From the NCBI GenBank assembly GCA_009731375.1, contig BJOX01000117.1, positions 15,274 through 50,890 of the forward strand: a stretch of DNA of 35,617 nucleotides. Reading direction: 5' to 3'. Each line of letters begins with the position of its first letter. Within the stretch, counting starts at the first letter, position 1. The DNA is from Paulinella micropora (Eukaryota > Cercozoa > Imbricatea > Euglyphida). The position numbers and the translations under genes are program-made. The notes under the pieces are model-generated. The model searched no databases. It was not told the DNA's origin and saw only the letters and a list, made by a program, of their open reading frames with translations. Of this stretch, positions 9,793 to 21,243 are shown piece by piece.

Positions 9793-9805
9793 CTACTAGT
9801 ACTAG

Positions 9806-9855
<50 letters not shown>

Positions 9856-9925
9856 TTACTACTACTACTACTACTACTACTACTCCTACCTCCACTACCA
9901 CTACTACTACTACTACTACTTCTAC

Positions 9926-9981
<56 letters not shown>

Positions 9982-10055
9982 GCTACTACTACTTCTACTT
10001 CTACTACTACTACTACTACTACCTCCACTACTACCACCACTACTACTACTTCTAC

Positions 10056-10130
<75 letters not shown>

Positions 10131-10174
10131 TTACTACTACCTCCACTACTACCACCACTTCTACCTACATCTAC

Positions 10175-10232
<58 letters not shown>

Positions 10233-10235
10233 AAT

Positions 10236-10285
<50 letters not shown>

Positions 10286-10299
10286 TACTACCTCCACTA

Positions 10300-10381
<82 letters not shown>

Positions 10382-10430
10382 CACTACTACTACTACTACT
10401 TCTACTACCTCCACTACTACCACCACCACC

Positions 10431-10504
<74 letters not shown>

Positions 10505-10509
10505 TACTT

Positions 10510-10540
<31 letters not shown>

Positions 10541-10647
10541 TACTACCTCCACTACTACCACCACTACTACTTCTACCTACTACTACTACTACTACCTCCA
10601 CTACTACCACCACTACTACTACTTCCACCTACTACTACTACTTCTAC

Positions 10648-10725
<78 letters not shown>

Positions 10726-10766
10726 TTACTACCTCCACTACTACCACCACTACTACTACTTCTACG

Positions 10767-10829
<63 letters not shown>

Positions 10830-10891
10830 AACACTACTACTACTATTACTATTACTACTTCCTCCACTACTACCACCACTACTACTACTAC

Positions 10892-10986
<95 letters not shown>

Positions 10987-11022
10987 TAGTCTACTACTAC
11001 TTCTACCTACTCCTACTTCTAC

Positions 11023-11053
<31 letters not shown>

Positions 11054-11063
11054 CTTCACTACT

Positions 11064-11162
<99 letters not shown>

Positions 11163-11176
11163 GCTGCTGCTACTAG
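9666..11176. repeat. 1.5-kb TAC trinucleotide intron
   Basis: The intron is (TAC)n with scattered TTC, TCC, ACC and ATT units, from GTACTACTAC at the donor to GCTACTAG at the acceptor. CTACCTCCACTACTACCACC and ACTTCTACCTACTAC recur every 100-130 bp, so it has a higher-order repeat. The donor and the acceptor can both be read as one-base variants of the repeat. No exon echo was seen. A long open frame through it is a by-product of the 3-bp period. Confidence 0.95.
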
Positions 11177-11269
11177 GGCAAGGCTAAGAATCTAGAGTAT
11201 GGCTGGGAACCTTCGCTCAGGAAGTCTGACCATAAGCCTGTGTATGCCTTCTTCGAAATAATCATTCAG
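11177..11269 (+). CDS. Inositol polyphosphate 5-phosphatase exon (SDHKPVYAFFEI)
   Basis: Thirty-one codons, phase 0 on both sides, from GKAKNLEYGWEPSLRK to SDHKPVYAFFEIIIQ. The SDH[KR]PV motif carries the catalytic Asp-His pair of the IPPc domain, and AFFEI is its last beta strand. This exon therefore closes the catalytic domain. The distance from DRILYK to SDHKPV (18 residues) is short but within what the family allows. The 3' splice site is CTACTAG, the last unit of the TAC array. The 5' splice site is CAG|GTAGTG. No pocket residue that I can judge is missing. Confidence 0.93.
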
Positions 11270-11445
11270 GTAGTGTTGTCTGGGTTTGATTGTGGAAGTT
11301 TGGTTTCATTTGATTTTGATTTTGCTTTTGATTTTGATTTTGCTTTTGATTTAGCTTTTGATTTTGCTTTTGATTTTGCTTTTGATTTTGCTTTTGATTT
11401 TGCTTTTGATTTTTGCTTTTGTGTTGGTTTGTTGTCTTCCCTGCC

Positions 11446-11515
<70 letters not shown>
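11270..11515. repeat. GATTTT/GCTTTT repeats and ATT array
   Basis: After 40 bp of unique intron, a 12-bp unit (TTTGATTTTGCT) repeats about eight times at 11310-11415. (ATT)n follows at 11446-11515 and forms the left flank of a SINE. No gene. Confidence 0.9.
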
Positions 11516-11775
11516 GGACACCGTGATAGCCCAGTGGTCAAGTTCTACCATCTGGGCCCTGTCGCCAGTTCGATTCCCGTCGGTGCCACCAGTATTTTCA
11601 TTGAACATACCGATCCGTCTGGACCAGTATTTTCATTGAACATACCGGCCCGTCTGGAAGTGTTGGAACTGCCCTTGCGGGGGTGTCATTAGAGCTTATC
11701 GTCAATTCTTCGTACTCCCCTCACGGGTGAGACGATGGAGGCGCATGTGCAGAAATGCATCAGCCATTGACAGAG

Positions 11776-11778
<3 letters not shown>
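11516..11778 (+). mobile_element. tRNA-derived SINE, full length, plus strand
   Basis: Starts GGACACCGTGATAGCCCAGTGG with A box TAGCCCAGTGG and B box GTTCGATTCCC, and the head ends CGGTGCCACCA. The ACCAGTATTTTCATTGAACA body segment is duplicated, as in the copy at 2006-2269. It ends TTGACAGAGAAG and runs into (TAT)n. It is flanked by ATT repeats on both sides. Confidence 0.88.
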
Positions 11779-11817
<39 letters not shown>

Positions 11818-11886
11818 GATTACTATTACAATTACTATTACTATTTCTTTTACTTTTACTATTATTATTATTACTATTATTATTAC

Positions 11887-11950
<64 letters not shown>
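11779..11950. repeat. ATT array between two SINE pieces
   Basis: (TAT)n with ACT, ATG and TTC variants. It is the tail of the SINE at 11516 and the left flank of the rearranged piece at 11951. Confidence 0.9.
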
Positions 11951-11951
<1 letters not shown>

Positions 11952-12114
11952 CAACACTTCCAGACGGACCGGTATGTTCAATGAAAATACTGGTGGCACC
12001 GACACACTTGCGGGGGTGTCATTAGAGCCTATCGTCAATTCTTCGTACTCCCCTCACGGGTGAGACGATGGAGGCGCATGTGCAGATTTGCATCAGCCAT
12101 TGACAGAGAAGCAC

Positions 12115-12115
<1 letters not shown>
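11951..12115 (+). mobile_element. Rearranged SINE: inverted middle joined to a plus-strand 3' half
   Basis: 11951-12003 matches the middle of the SINE on the minus strand (CCAACACTTCCAGACGGACC to GTGGCACCGAC). It is followed directly by the plus-strand 3' half (CTTGCGGGGGTGTCATTAGA to TTGACAGAGAAGCAC) and a (TAT)n tail. The tRNA-like head is absent. It looks like a recombination or twin-priming product. Confidence 0.8.
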
Positions 12116-12200
<85 letters not shown>

Positions 12201-12362
12201 GTCTTGGGCCGACATGGAGGTAGACCAGATTCATATCTCCGATCATTCAGACCAGGTCTGTTTGTTTTGTAATATAATTATTTTGTTTATTTATTAGTCT
12301 TTTGTTTGTCCTGTCTGTCTGTCTGTCTGTTTGTTTGTTTGTCCTGTCTGTCTATCTGTCTA

Positions 12363-12399
<37 letters not shown>

Positions 12400-12424
12400 T
12401 TATTTATTAGTCTTTTATTTGTCC

Positions 12425-12476
<52 letters not shown>

Positions 12477-12566
12477 GGTCCGTCTATCTCAGACGCTGTC
12501 TGTACATGTTCTGGACAATTCTTGCATGATTGTTACTCTCTGTGTCTGTCTGTTTCTATATGTCAG
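12116..12566. repeat. ATT array, then TGTC array, before the zinc-finger exon
   Basis: (TAT)n to about 12200 and a unique 90-bp piece are followed by (TGTC)n mixed with TTTG units at about 12300-12480. That block contains two copies of TTTATTAGTCTTTT followed by TTGTCCTGTC. The last 85 bp before the exon are unique, T-rich and end TATATGTCAG. No supported exon. Confidence 0.85.
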
Positions 12567-12639
12567 AATGCAAAACTCACTTCTTGGACGTGCCCGAGGT
12601 GTACCCTGGATAACTCTCCCCAATTTCTGTGTTGCGAAG
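12567..12639 (+). CDS. Exon with first three ligands of a RanBP2/NZF-type zinc finger
   Basis: Entering in phase 0 it reads NAKLTSWTCPRCTLDN, then SPQFLCCE and one base (phase 1). This fits W-x-C-x2-C-x3-N-x6-C up to the third Cys. The fourth Cys comes from the next exon, where G+CG makes Ala and TGT makes Cys, giving the required C-x2-C. RanBP2-type fingers bind RNA, Ran or, in the NZF subgroup, ubiquitin. The Thr-Leu after the second Cys resembles the NZF Thr-Phe contact, so ubiquitin binding is possible but unproven. The 3' splice site is TATGTCAG and the 5' splice site is AAG|GTAATG. Confidence 0.82.
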
Positions 12640-12680
12640 GTAATGTTATGTACTTTGATATATGTATGTATGTATATATG

Positions 12681-12713
<33 letters not shown>

Positions 12714-12733
12714 GTGTATGTATGTATGTATGC

Positions 12734-12766
<33 letters not shown>

Positions 12767-13522
12767 TGTATATGTGTGTGTGTGTGTGTTTTGTATCCAT
12801 GCATGCATGTATGTATGCATTGTGTATGCATGTATGTATGTATGTATGTATGTATGTATGTATGTATGAAGCGTGTCAGAGTCCCCGGTACAAATCTAGC
12901 GCTACATCTACTTTTATTATGTATGTATGTATGTATGTATGTATGTATGTATGTACAAATCTACTCCTACATCTACTTCTTCTCCTGACATCCACCGCCG
13001 CCATACATACATACACATACATACATGCATACATGCATACATACATACATACATACATACATGCATACATACATACATACATACATAGGTGCATACATAC
13101 ATGCATACATACATACATAATGCATACACACATACATACACTCATCACTTTAAATTTCCCTTTCCGACTCTGTATGTATGTATGTATGTATGTATGTATG
13201 TATGTATGTATGCATGTATGAAGCGTGTCAGAGTCCCCGGTACAAATCTACTCCTACATCTACTTTTATTATGTATGTATGTATGTATGTATGTATATAT
13301 ATATGTATATATATATATATAAATATATATACTCCTACATCTACTTCTTCTCCTGACATTCATCGCCGCCATACCTACATACATATACATATACATACAT
13401 ACATACATACATACATACATACATACATAATGCATACAGACATACATACACTCATCACTTTCAATTTCCCTTTCCGACTCTGTATGTATATATGTATGTA
13501 TGTATATATGTATGTATGTATG

Positions 13523-13556
<34 letters not shown>

Positions 13557-13570
13557 TGTATGTATGTATG

Positions 13571-13604
<34 letters not shown>

Positions 13605-13625
13605 TGTATGTATGTATGTATGAAG
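12640..13625 (+). repeat. TATG/CATA intron with two split echoes of the next exon
   Basis: Two tandem units of about 350 and 400 bp precede the real exon. Each starts AAG|CGTGTCAGAGTCCCCGG (12872 and 13224), runs to ACATCTACTT, and is broken by TTATTATGTATG and a (TATG)n or TA tract. It then resumes in the exon at CTCCTACATCTACTTCTTC up to CGCCGCCATAC (about 12960-13006 and 13330-13373). (CATA)n and a shared AATTTCCCTTTCCGACTCTG follow. The exon segment on either side of the break overlaps by about 20 bp, as expected of a duplication. Confidence 0.88.
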
Positions 13626-13738
13626 CGTGTCAGAGTCCCCGGTACACATCTACTCCTACATCTTCTTTTTCTCCTGACATTCATCGCCGCCATACCTCCG
13701 ACCTGATGCTAATATCACCTGGCTCTCCTTCGTCCAAG
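13626..13738 (+). CDS. Exon completing the zinc finger, then a Ser/Pro/Thr-rich linker
   Basis: Entering in phase 1 (CG completes Ala), it reads ACQSPRYTSTPTSSFSPD, then IHRRHTSDLM and LISPGSPSSK, ending in phase 0. The leading Cys is the fourth zinc ligand. The rest looks like a flexible, phosphorylatable linker. The 3' splice site is GTATGAAG. The 5' splice site is AAG|GTATTT. Of several exon copies here this is the only one that is uninterrupted and has both splice sites. A 3' fragment at 13930-13982 repeats its end but with AAG|GCATTT in place of GT. Confidence 0.8.
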
Positions 13739-14121
13739 GTATTTGTTGTTGTTGTTGATGATGATGATGATGATGTTGTTGCTATTGTCGTTCTGTCAAG
13801 CATAGCGTAGCCTAGCCTAGCATAGCCTAGCATAGCATGGCATAGCATAGCATAGCATAGCATATCATAGCATAGCCTCGCCTTGCCTAGCCTAGCCTAG
13901 CCTAGCCTATGTATGTATGTATGTATGTACCGCCATACCTCGGACCTCATGTTAATATCCCCTGGCTCTCCTTCGTCCAAGGCATTTGTTGTTGTTGTTG
14001 TTGTTGATGATGATGATGATGTTGTTGATGTTGATGTTGTTGCTGCTGTTGTTGTTCTGTATGTATGTATGTATGTATGTATGTATGTATGTGTATGTAT
14101 GTATGTATGTGTTACCTCCGA

Positions 14122-14198
<77 letters not shown>

Positions 14199-14316
14199 TG
14201 TGTGNNNNNNNNNNGATTGAGTGATTGTGTTTTATAAGTGTGCGTGCATGTGTTTGATACCTCCATTTTAATATCTATAGTATATATATATATATATATC
14301 TATATATCTATATATC

Positions 14317-14380
<64 letters not shown>

Positions 14381-14394
14381 CATGTGTTTGATAG
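13739..14394. repeat. Intron with GTT/GAT, CATAG pentamer, TATG, GA and GT arrays
   Basis: (GTT)n/(GAT)n occurs at 13742-13785 and again at 13986-14055. A pentanucleotide array of CATAG and CCTAG units fills about 13797-13907. A partial echo of the preceding exon lies at 13930-13982. (TATG)n, (GA)n at 14127-14198, a 10-N gap at 14205-14214 and (TA)n/(GT)n at 14280-14378 complete the block. No further exon. Confidence 0.85.
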
Positions 14395-14592
14395 CTTGAA
14401 GCCCTTGGATCCATTTTATTATATATTATATATATACATATGTATATATATATATATATGTATAAGTGTGCGTGCATGTGTTTGATACCTTGAAGCCCTT
14501 GGATCCATTTTAATATATATGTATGTATGTATGTATGTATAAGTGTGCGTGCATGTGTTTGATACCTTGAAGCCCTTGGATCCATTTTATTA

Positions 14593-14623
<31 letters not shown>

Positions 14624-14688
14624 ATATATGTATACATAAGTGTGCGTGCATATGTTGATAGCTTGAAGCCCTTGGATCCATTTTATTA

Positions 14689-14743
<55 letters not shown>

Positions 14744-14794
14744 GCGTGCATGTGTTGGCCGTTTGAAGCCCTTGGATCCATTTTCATATCTATA

Positions 14795-14842
<48 letters not shown>

Positions 14843-15019
14843 AAGTGTGCGTGCATGTGTTGATACCTTGAAGGCCTTGGATCCATTTTATTATATTATA
14901 TATATATATATAAATTATATATCTATATATATATATATTATATATATATATGTATAAGTGCGTGCATGTGTTTGATACCTTGAAGCCCTTGAATCCATTT
15001 TAATATCTATAGTATATAT

Positions 15020-15051
<32 letters not shown>

Positions 15052-15142
15052 GCGTGCATGTGTTGGCAGTTTGAAGCCCTTGGATCCATTTTAATATCTA
15101 TACTATATACATGTATATATATATATGTATGAATATATACAG
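14395..15142 (+). repeat. Eight echoes of the Ser-rich exon's start in a TA array
   Basis: Copies of CTTGAAGCCCTTGGATCCAT plus TTTA begin at 14395, 14489, 14566, 14662, 14762, 14867, 14979 and 15070. Most are preceded by GTGCGTGCATGTGTTTGATA or a variant, and they are separated by (TA)n. Only some have AG directly before the copy (14395, 14662, 15070). The true 3' splice site, TATACAG at 15142, begins the ninth copy, which is the only one that continues into coding sequence. Confidence 0.92.
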
Positions 15143-15473
15143 CTTGAAGCCCTTGGATCCATTTTAATATCGCCGCCAGATTCTTCTTCTTCTTCTTCTT
15201 CTTCTTCTTCTTCTTCTTCTTCTTCTTCTTCTTCTTCTTCTTCTTCTTCTTCTTCTTCTTCTTCTCCTTCTTCTTCTTCTTCTTCTTCTTCTTCTTCTTC
15301 TTCTTCTTCTTCTTCTCCACAGAGGGAGAAGAAGAAGATGAAGAAGGATTCTTCTTCTTCCCCATTATTACCTTACTCCTCCTCCTCCTCCGCCACCTCT
15401 CCTTCCTCGTCATCATCGTTATCGTCATCATCATTACCATCATCATCATCATCATCATCCTCTTATTATTCTG

Positions 15474-15505
<32 letters not shown>

Positions 15506-15874
15506 ACATCATCCTCTGTTTATTCTCAATCAAACTCAAGACGAACATCGACCTCGCCGCCATCCTTTTCCTCTTCCTCCTCTTCTTCTACTACTGCTAA
15601 TTTTACTTCCTCCTCATCCTCCTCCTCCTCCTCCTCCTCCTCCACATCATCATCATTATCAACTTCCTCCTCTTCTTTTTCTCCTTCAAAAGCAAAAGCC
15701 TCGTCATCCTCCTCCTTCTCCACCTCGTCGTCCTCGTCCTCCTTCTCCTCCTCCTCCTCCTCCTCCTCCTCCTCCTCCCATCTTCCCTCAACAACGTCTC
15801 AGACATCTTCCTCAACCTCTCAGATATCTTCCTCGACGAGACGATCTGAGTTCATGCCTTTAGTTTCTGCTGAG
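15143..15874 (+). CDS. Large serine-rich, low-complexity exon
   Basis: A 244-codon exon, phase 0 on both sides. It starts LEALGSILISPPD, then long Ser runs encoded by (TTC)n, (ATC)n and (CTC)n. A basic patch PQREKKKMKKD lies at about residues 59-69, a second non-Ser patch reads SPSKAKA, and it ends SSTRRSEFMPLVSAE before GAG|GTAGGA. The frame stays open through several different triplet repeats, and the ends carry ordinary codons, which supports real coding. It is probably a disordered linker. The (TTC)n at 15183-15315 may vary in length between individuals. Confidence 0.68.
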
Positions 15875-15875
15875 G

Positions 15876-15916
<41 letters not shown>

Positions 15917-15928
15917 AAGCGAGGGAGG

Positions 15929-15995
<67 letters not shown>

Positions 15996-16013
15996 CGAGC
16001 GAACGAGCGAGCG

Positions 16014-16091
<78 letters not shown>

Positions 16092-16132
16092 NNNNNNNNN
16101 NNNNNNNNNNNNNNNNNNNNNNNNNNNNNNNN

Positions 16133-16210
<78 letters not shown>

Positions 16211-16355
16211 AGAGGGAGGGAGAGAGAGAGAGAGGGAGAGAGAGAGAGGGAGAGAGAGAGAGAGAGAGAGAGAGGGATGTATATATATAAAATATATATA
16301 TATATATATATAAATATAGAGAGAGAAAGGGAGGGGAAGAGAGATACAACATACC
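15875..16355. repeat. GA dinucleotide array with a 41-N gap
   Basis: (GA)n with GGGA, GAAA and GCGA variants from the donor GTAGGAGAGA onward, broken by N at 16092-16132, then a TA tract at about 16279-16318. No gene. Confidence 0.95.
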
Positions 16356-16591
16356 CATCTTTCCTTGCAATGCAACCCACCTAGTGTCTGCTTATCTACC
16401 TGCCTACCTATGTACCTTATCTACCTACGTCTGTCTGTGCAATGCAAGGGAACCAGGAGGAGTTGGGAGCTCATATTTGCAGGGTGGCTAGCCCCAGACT
16501 CGATGTTGATGCTGATATGTTTTTTTTTTTTTTTTTTTTTGCAATTCGCGCAAATATTTGCGTTAGGGGAGTGTCCTGAATGCCAAAATTG

Positions 16592-16625
<34 letters not shown>

Positions 16626-16869
16626 GCAACTCTGTCGGAATAAATCATGGCTTGTGTGCCTGTTGGAATCAATCATGGTTTGTGTGAAGCAGTATGCCCT
16701 GTCGCTCTCTACGCTCTCTGAAGAAAAATTATGGTTTGTGTGAAGCAGTATGCCATTTCTCTCTCTGCGGGTCTCTGAAGCAAAATCATGGTTTGTGTGA
16801 AGCAGTATGCCATGTCGCTCTCTGCGCTCTCTGAAGCAAAAGCTCTCCCACAACTTCAGGTGTTTTACC
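16356..16869 (-). repeat. Inverted copy of the ATATTTGCGT element and a 63-bp tandem repeat
   Basis: 16445-16645 is the minus-strand copy of the element seen at 3190-5220, split by two T tracts of 19 and about 33 bases. Then ATGGTTTGTGTGAAGCAGTA plus TGCC and CTCTCTGAAGCAAAA recurs about every 63 bp at 16675-16843, in three copies. 16356-16440 is unique with a few CTAC units. No supported exon. Confidence 0.75.
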
Positions 16870-16890
16870 TAGATAGATAGATAGATAAAC

Positions 16891-16948
<58 letters not shown>

Positions 16949-16965
16949 AAAAGTAAACATAAGGG

Positions 16966-17013
<48 letters not shown>

Positions 17014-17044
17014 AATTTATCCATCCATCTATCTATCTATCTAC

Positions 17045-17134
<90 letters not shown>

Positions 17135-17143
17135 GTCTATCTG

Positions 17144-17221
<78 letters not shown>

Positions 17222-17226
17222 CATCC

Positions 17227-17320
<94 letters not shown>
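16870..17320. repeat. GATA array facing a TATC array
   Basis: (GATA)n at 16872-16946 is followed, after a 20-bp spacer, by (TATC)n from 16966 to the gap at 17321. The two arms are reverse complements and could form a long hairpin. Confidence 0.97.
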
Positions 17321-17997
17321 NNNNNNNNNNNNNNNNNNNNNNNNNNNNNNNNNNNNNNNNNNNNNNNNNNNNNNNNNNNNNNNNNNNNNNNNNNNNNNNN
17401 NNNNNNNNNNNNNNNNNNNNNNNNNNNNNNNNNNNNNNNNNNNNNNNNNNNNNNNNNNNNNNNNNNNNNNNNNNNNNNNNNNNNNNNNNNNNNNNNNNNN
17501 NNNNNNNNNNNNNNNNNNNNNNNNNNNNNNNNNNNNNNNNNNNNNNNNNNNNNNNNNNNNNNNNNNNNNNNNNNNNNNNNNNNNNNNNNNNNNNNNNNNN
17601 NNNNNNNNNNNNNNNNNNNNNNNNNNNNNNNNNNNNNNNNNNNNNNNNNNNNNNNNNNNNNNNNNNNNNNNNNNNNNNNNNNNNNNNNNNNNNNNNNNNN
17701 NNNNNNNNNNNNNNNNNNNNNNNNNNNNNNNNNNNNNNNNNNNNNNNNNNNNNNNNNNNNNNNNNNNNNNNNNNNNNNNNNNNNNNNNNNNNNNNNNNNN
17801 NNNNNNNNNNNNNNNNNNNNNNNNNNNNNNNNNNNNNNNNNNNNNNNNNNNNNNNNNNNNNNNNNNNNNNNNNNNNNNNNNNNNNNNNNNNNNNNNNNNN
17901 NNNNNNNNNNNNNNNNNNNNNNNNNNNNNNNNNNNNNNNNNNNNNNNNNNNNNNNNNNNNNNNNNNNNNNNNNNNNNNNNNNNNNNNNNNNNNNNNN
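17321..17997. other. Assembly gap, 677 N
   Basis: Unknown bases between (TATC)n on the left and (AC)n on the right. An exon lying here would be missed. Confidence 0.99.
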
Positions 17998-18270
<273 letters not shown>

Positions 18271-18297
18271 GCGCAAGTATCACCCTACGCCATCTAT

Positions 18298-18382
<85 letters not shown>

Positions 18383-18556
18383 TCTGTGGCGTGTCCCAAG
18401 TGTGGTTGTGTGTGTGTGTGTGTGCGTGTGTTTGTGAGTGTTTCTGTATGTGCGAGTGAGTGTGTGTATGAGAGAGAGAGAGGGAGCGAGCGATAGAGGG
18501 TGGCGGGGAGGGGGGGGGGGGGGGGGGGGGNNNNNNNNNNAAACAACATATATACA
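18271..18556 (+). repeat. First, split echo of the CPKCGC exon, with TATC insert and poly-G
   Basis: AAG|TATCACCCTACGCCATCTATTC (18271-18300) is interrupted by (TATC)n and resumes TATTCTGTGGCGTGTCCCAA at 18381. CTATTCT is present on both sides of the insert. (GT)n, (GA)n and a run of 20 or more G follow, ending at a 10-N gap (18531-18540). Confidence 0.85.
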
Positions 18557-18558
18557 TA

Positions 18559-18636
<78 letters not shown>

Positions 18637-18700
18637 CTACTTTTACTACTACTACTACTTTTACTACTACTGCTACCTCTACTACTACTACTACTACTTT

Positions 18701-18764
<64 letters not shown>

Positions 18765-18829
18765 GCTACTACTTTTACTACTACTACTTTTACTACTACT
18801 GCTACCTCTACTACTACTACTACTACTTT

Positions 18830-18871
<42 letters not shown>

Positions 18872-18886
18872 AACTACTACTACTAC

Positions 18887-18951
<65 letters not shown>

Positions 18952-18952
18952 G

Positions 18953-19006
<54 letters not shown>

Positions 19007-19071
19007 CAGATAGATAACTACTTATGTGCCACCTGACGCCATGTATTCGGTGGCGTGTCCCAAGTGTGGCT

Positions 19072-19105
<34 letters not shown>

Positions 19106-19197
19106 ACAGACATCCCGATTTACGTATCATGAAAACAACATATATACATCCACAGGTACCACCTGAGGCGTGTTTTTTTTTTTTTTTTTTTTTCAAG
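18557..19197 (+). repeat. TAC and GATA arrays with a second and third echo of the CPKCGC exon
   Basis: (CTA)n with TTTTACTAC units fills 18557-18888 and (GATA)n 18888-19016. An echo at 19026-19073 (GTGCCACCTGACGCCATGTA to AAGTGTGGCTG) decays into (GT)n. A short echo GTACCACCTGAGGCGTG lies at 19156-19172 and leads into a T18-20 tract that serves as the pyrimidine tract of the real exon. Confidence 0.88.
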
Positions 19198-19274
19198 GTG
19201 CCACCTGACGCCATGTATTCTGTGGCGTGTCCCAAGTGTGGCTGTGTGATGGATGTCATACAAGCTCGGCTCAG
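19198..19274 (+). CDS. Exon with a CPKCGC knuckle ([20 protein letters not shown])
   Basis: Entering in phase 0 it reads [20 protein letters not shown], then IQARL and two bases of Arg (phase 2). CPKCGC is a C-x2-C-x-C knuckle and may bind zinc with ligands elsewhere, but I recognise no family. The 3' splice site (long T tract then CAAG) is the strongest in the window. The 5' splice site is CAG|GTTATC. Joined to the exon at 22385 it reads [13 protein letters not shown], a smooth amphipathic helix, which supports both exons. Four other copies of the exon lie nearby; this one is the longest with both splice sites. Confidence 0.65.
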
Positions 19275-19315
19275 GTTATCTATCTATCTACCTACCTATC
19301 TATCTATCTATTATA

Positions 19316-19390
<75 letters not shown>

Positions 19391-19474
19391 ATATCTATCT
19401 ATCTATCTATCTGTCAATCTATCTACCTACCTACCTACCTACCTACCTACCTACCTACCTACCTACCTACCTAC

Positions 19475-19550
<76 letters not shown>

Positions 19551-19640
19551 ATATCTATCTATATATCTATCTATACATCCATCCATCCATCCATACATCC
19601 ATCCATCCATCCATCTATCTATCTGTCTATCCATCTATCC

Positions 19641-19697
<57 letters not shown>

Positions 19698-19703
19698 ACC
19701 TTT
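19275..19703. repeat. TATC/TACC/ATCC array
   Basis: (TATC)n with an internal (TACC)n block at about 19429-19478 and (CATC)n at 19576-19612. The donor GTTATCTATC is itself one base away from the repeat. Confidence 0.97.
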
Positions 19704-19825
19704 TCCAGAACACAGTCTACCCGTGATTCCCATCCCGGACACATGCACAGTAGACAAATGGCTGTTTTGATGTGAAACTGCGTTCCTTTGCAAGGACTAC
19801 ATTCCTTTTGCGATATCTCATCTAC
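19704..19825 (+). other. Unique 120-bp island, possible alternative terminal exon
   Basis: TTTTCCAG|AACACAGTC is a good 3' splice site. In the phase left by the exon at 19198 it reads [20 protein letters not shown] and LM, then stops at TGA. It could be an alternative last exon giving a shorter protein, or an unrelated unique intron piece. The rest, to ATATCTCATC, has no recognised feature. Confidence 0.3.
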
Positions 19826-19875
<50 letters not shown>

Positions 19876-19876
19876 G

Positions 19877-19929
<53 letters not shown>

Positions 19930-19930
19930 T

Positions 19931-20009
<79 letters not shown>

Positions 20010-20436
20010 AAGTGTGGCTGTGGGATGGAGGTGATACAAGAACCGTTTATGTATGTATGTATGTATGTATGTATGTATGTATGTATGTATGTTCGCAATA
20101 TATTCATACATGCATGCATACATACATACATACATACATACATACGTACGTACGTACGTACATACATACATACATACATACATACATACATACATACATA
20201 CATACATACATCACATACATACGTACATCACATACATACACAATACATACATACATACATACATACATACATACATACATACATACATACATACGTATGT
20301 ATGTATGTATGTATGTATGTATGCATGTATGGTATGTAATGTATGTATGTATGTATGGTATGTATGTATGTATGTATGTATGTAATGTATGTTATGTTAT
20401 GTATGTATGTATGTATGTATGTATGTATGAATAAAA
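19826..20436 (+). repeat. TATC array, fifth echo of the CPKCGC exon, TATG/CATA arrays
   Basis: (TATC)n to 20008, then an echo AAGTGTGGCTGTGGGATGGA plus GGTGATACAAG at 20010-20040. (TATG)n, then (CATA)n with TACG units (20104-20290), then (TATG)n follow. The strand switch from TATG to CATA and back makes a long inverted repeat. Confidence 0.9.
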
Positions 20437-20627
20437 AGTTACGAAGACTATGAATAATTTACTAGCTGTGTTGATGACCTTCAGCTATATATGTATGTAT
20501 ATGTATGCATGTATGTATGTATGGATGGATGGATGGATGGTTGGATGGATGTACGTAAGTATGTATGTATGCATGTATGTATGTATGTATGTTGAATAAT
20601 TTACTAGCTGTGTTGATGACCTTCAGC

Positions 20628-20661
<34 letters not shown>

Positions 20662-20827
20662 TGTATGTATATGTATGTATGTACGTATGTATGTAGGTAT
20701 GTACGTATGTATGTATGTACGTATGTATGTATGTATGTATGTAATGTATGTATGTATGTATGTATGAATAAAAAGTTACTAAGACTATGAATAATTTACT
20801 AGCTGTTTGATGACCTTCAGCTATATA

Positions 20828-20858
<31 letters not shown>

Positions 20859-21212
20859 TTGTATGTATGAATAATTTACTAGCTGTGTTGATGACCTTCA
20901 GCTATATATATATTTATGTTTGTATGTATGTATGTATGTTTGTATGTATGTATGTTTGTATGTATGTATGTATGTATGTATGTTTGTATGTATGTATGTA
21001 AATAATGTATGTATGTATGTATGTATGTATGTATGTATGCATGTATGTATGTATGTATGTATGTTTGTATGTATGTTTGTAAATAATGTATGTATGTATG
21101 TATGTATGTATGTATTAATATATTGTGAACACTTTGTATGTATGAACACTATATACTAGCTGTGTGGATGACTTTCAGTTATGTATGTATGAATTTATGT
21201 AATAAGTATGTA

Positions 21213-21243
<31 letters not shown>

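Noticed and set aside
14395-15166. Regular repeat-spacer layout that could be taken for a CRISPR array
   Set aside because: The spacers are TA microsatellite, the repeat is the start of the adjacent exon, and the DNA is eukaryotic.
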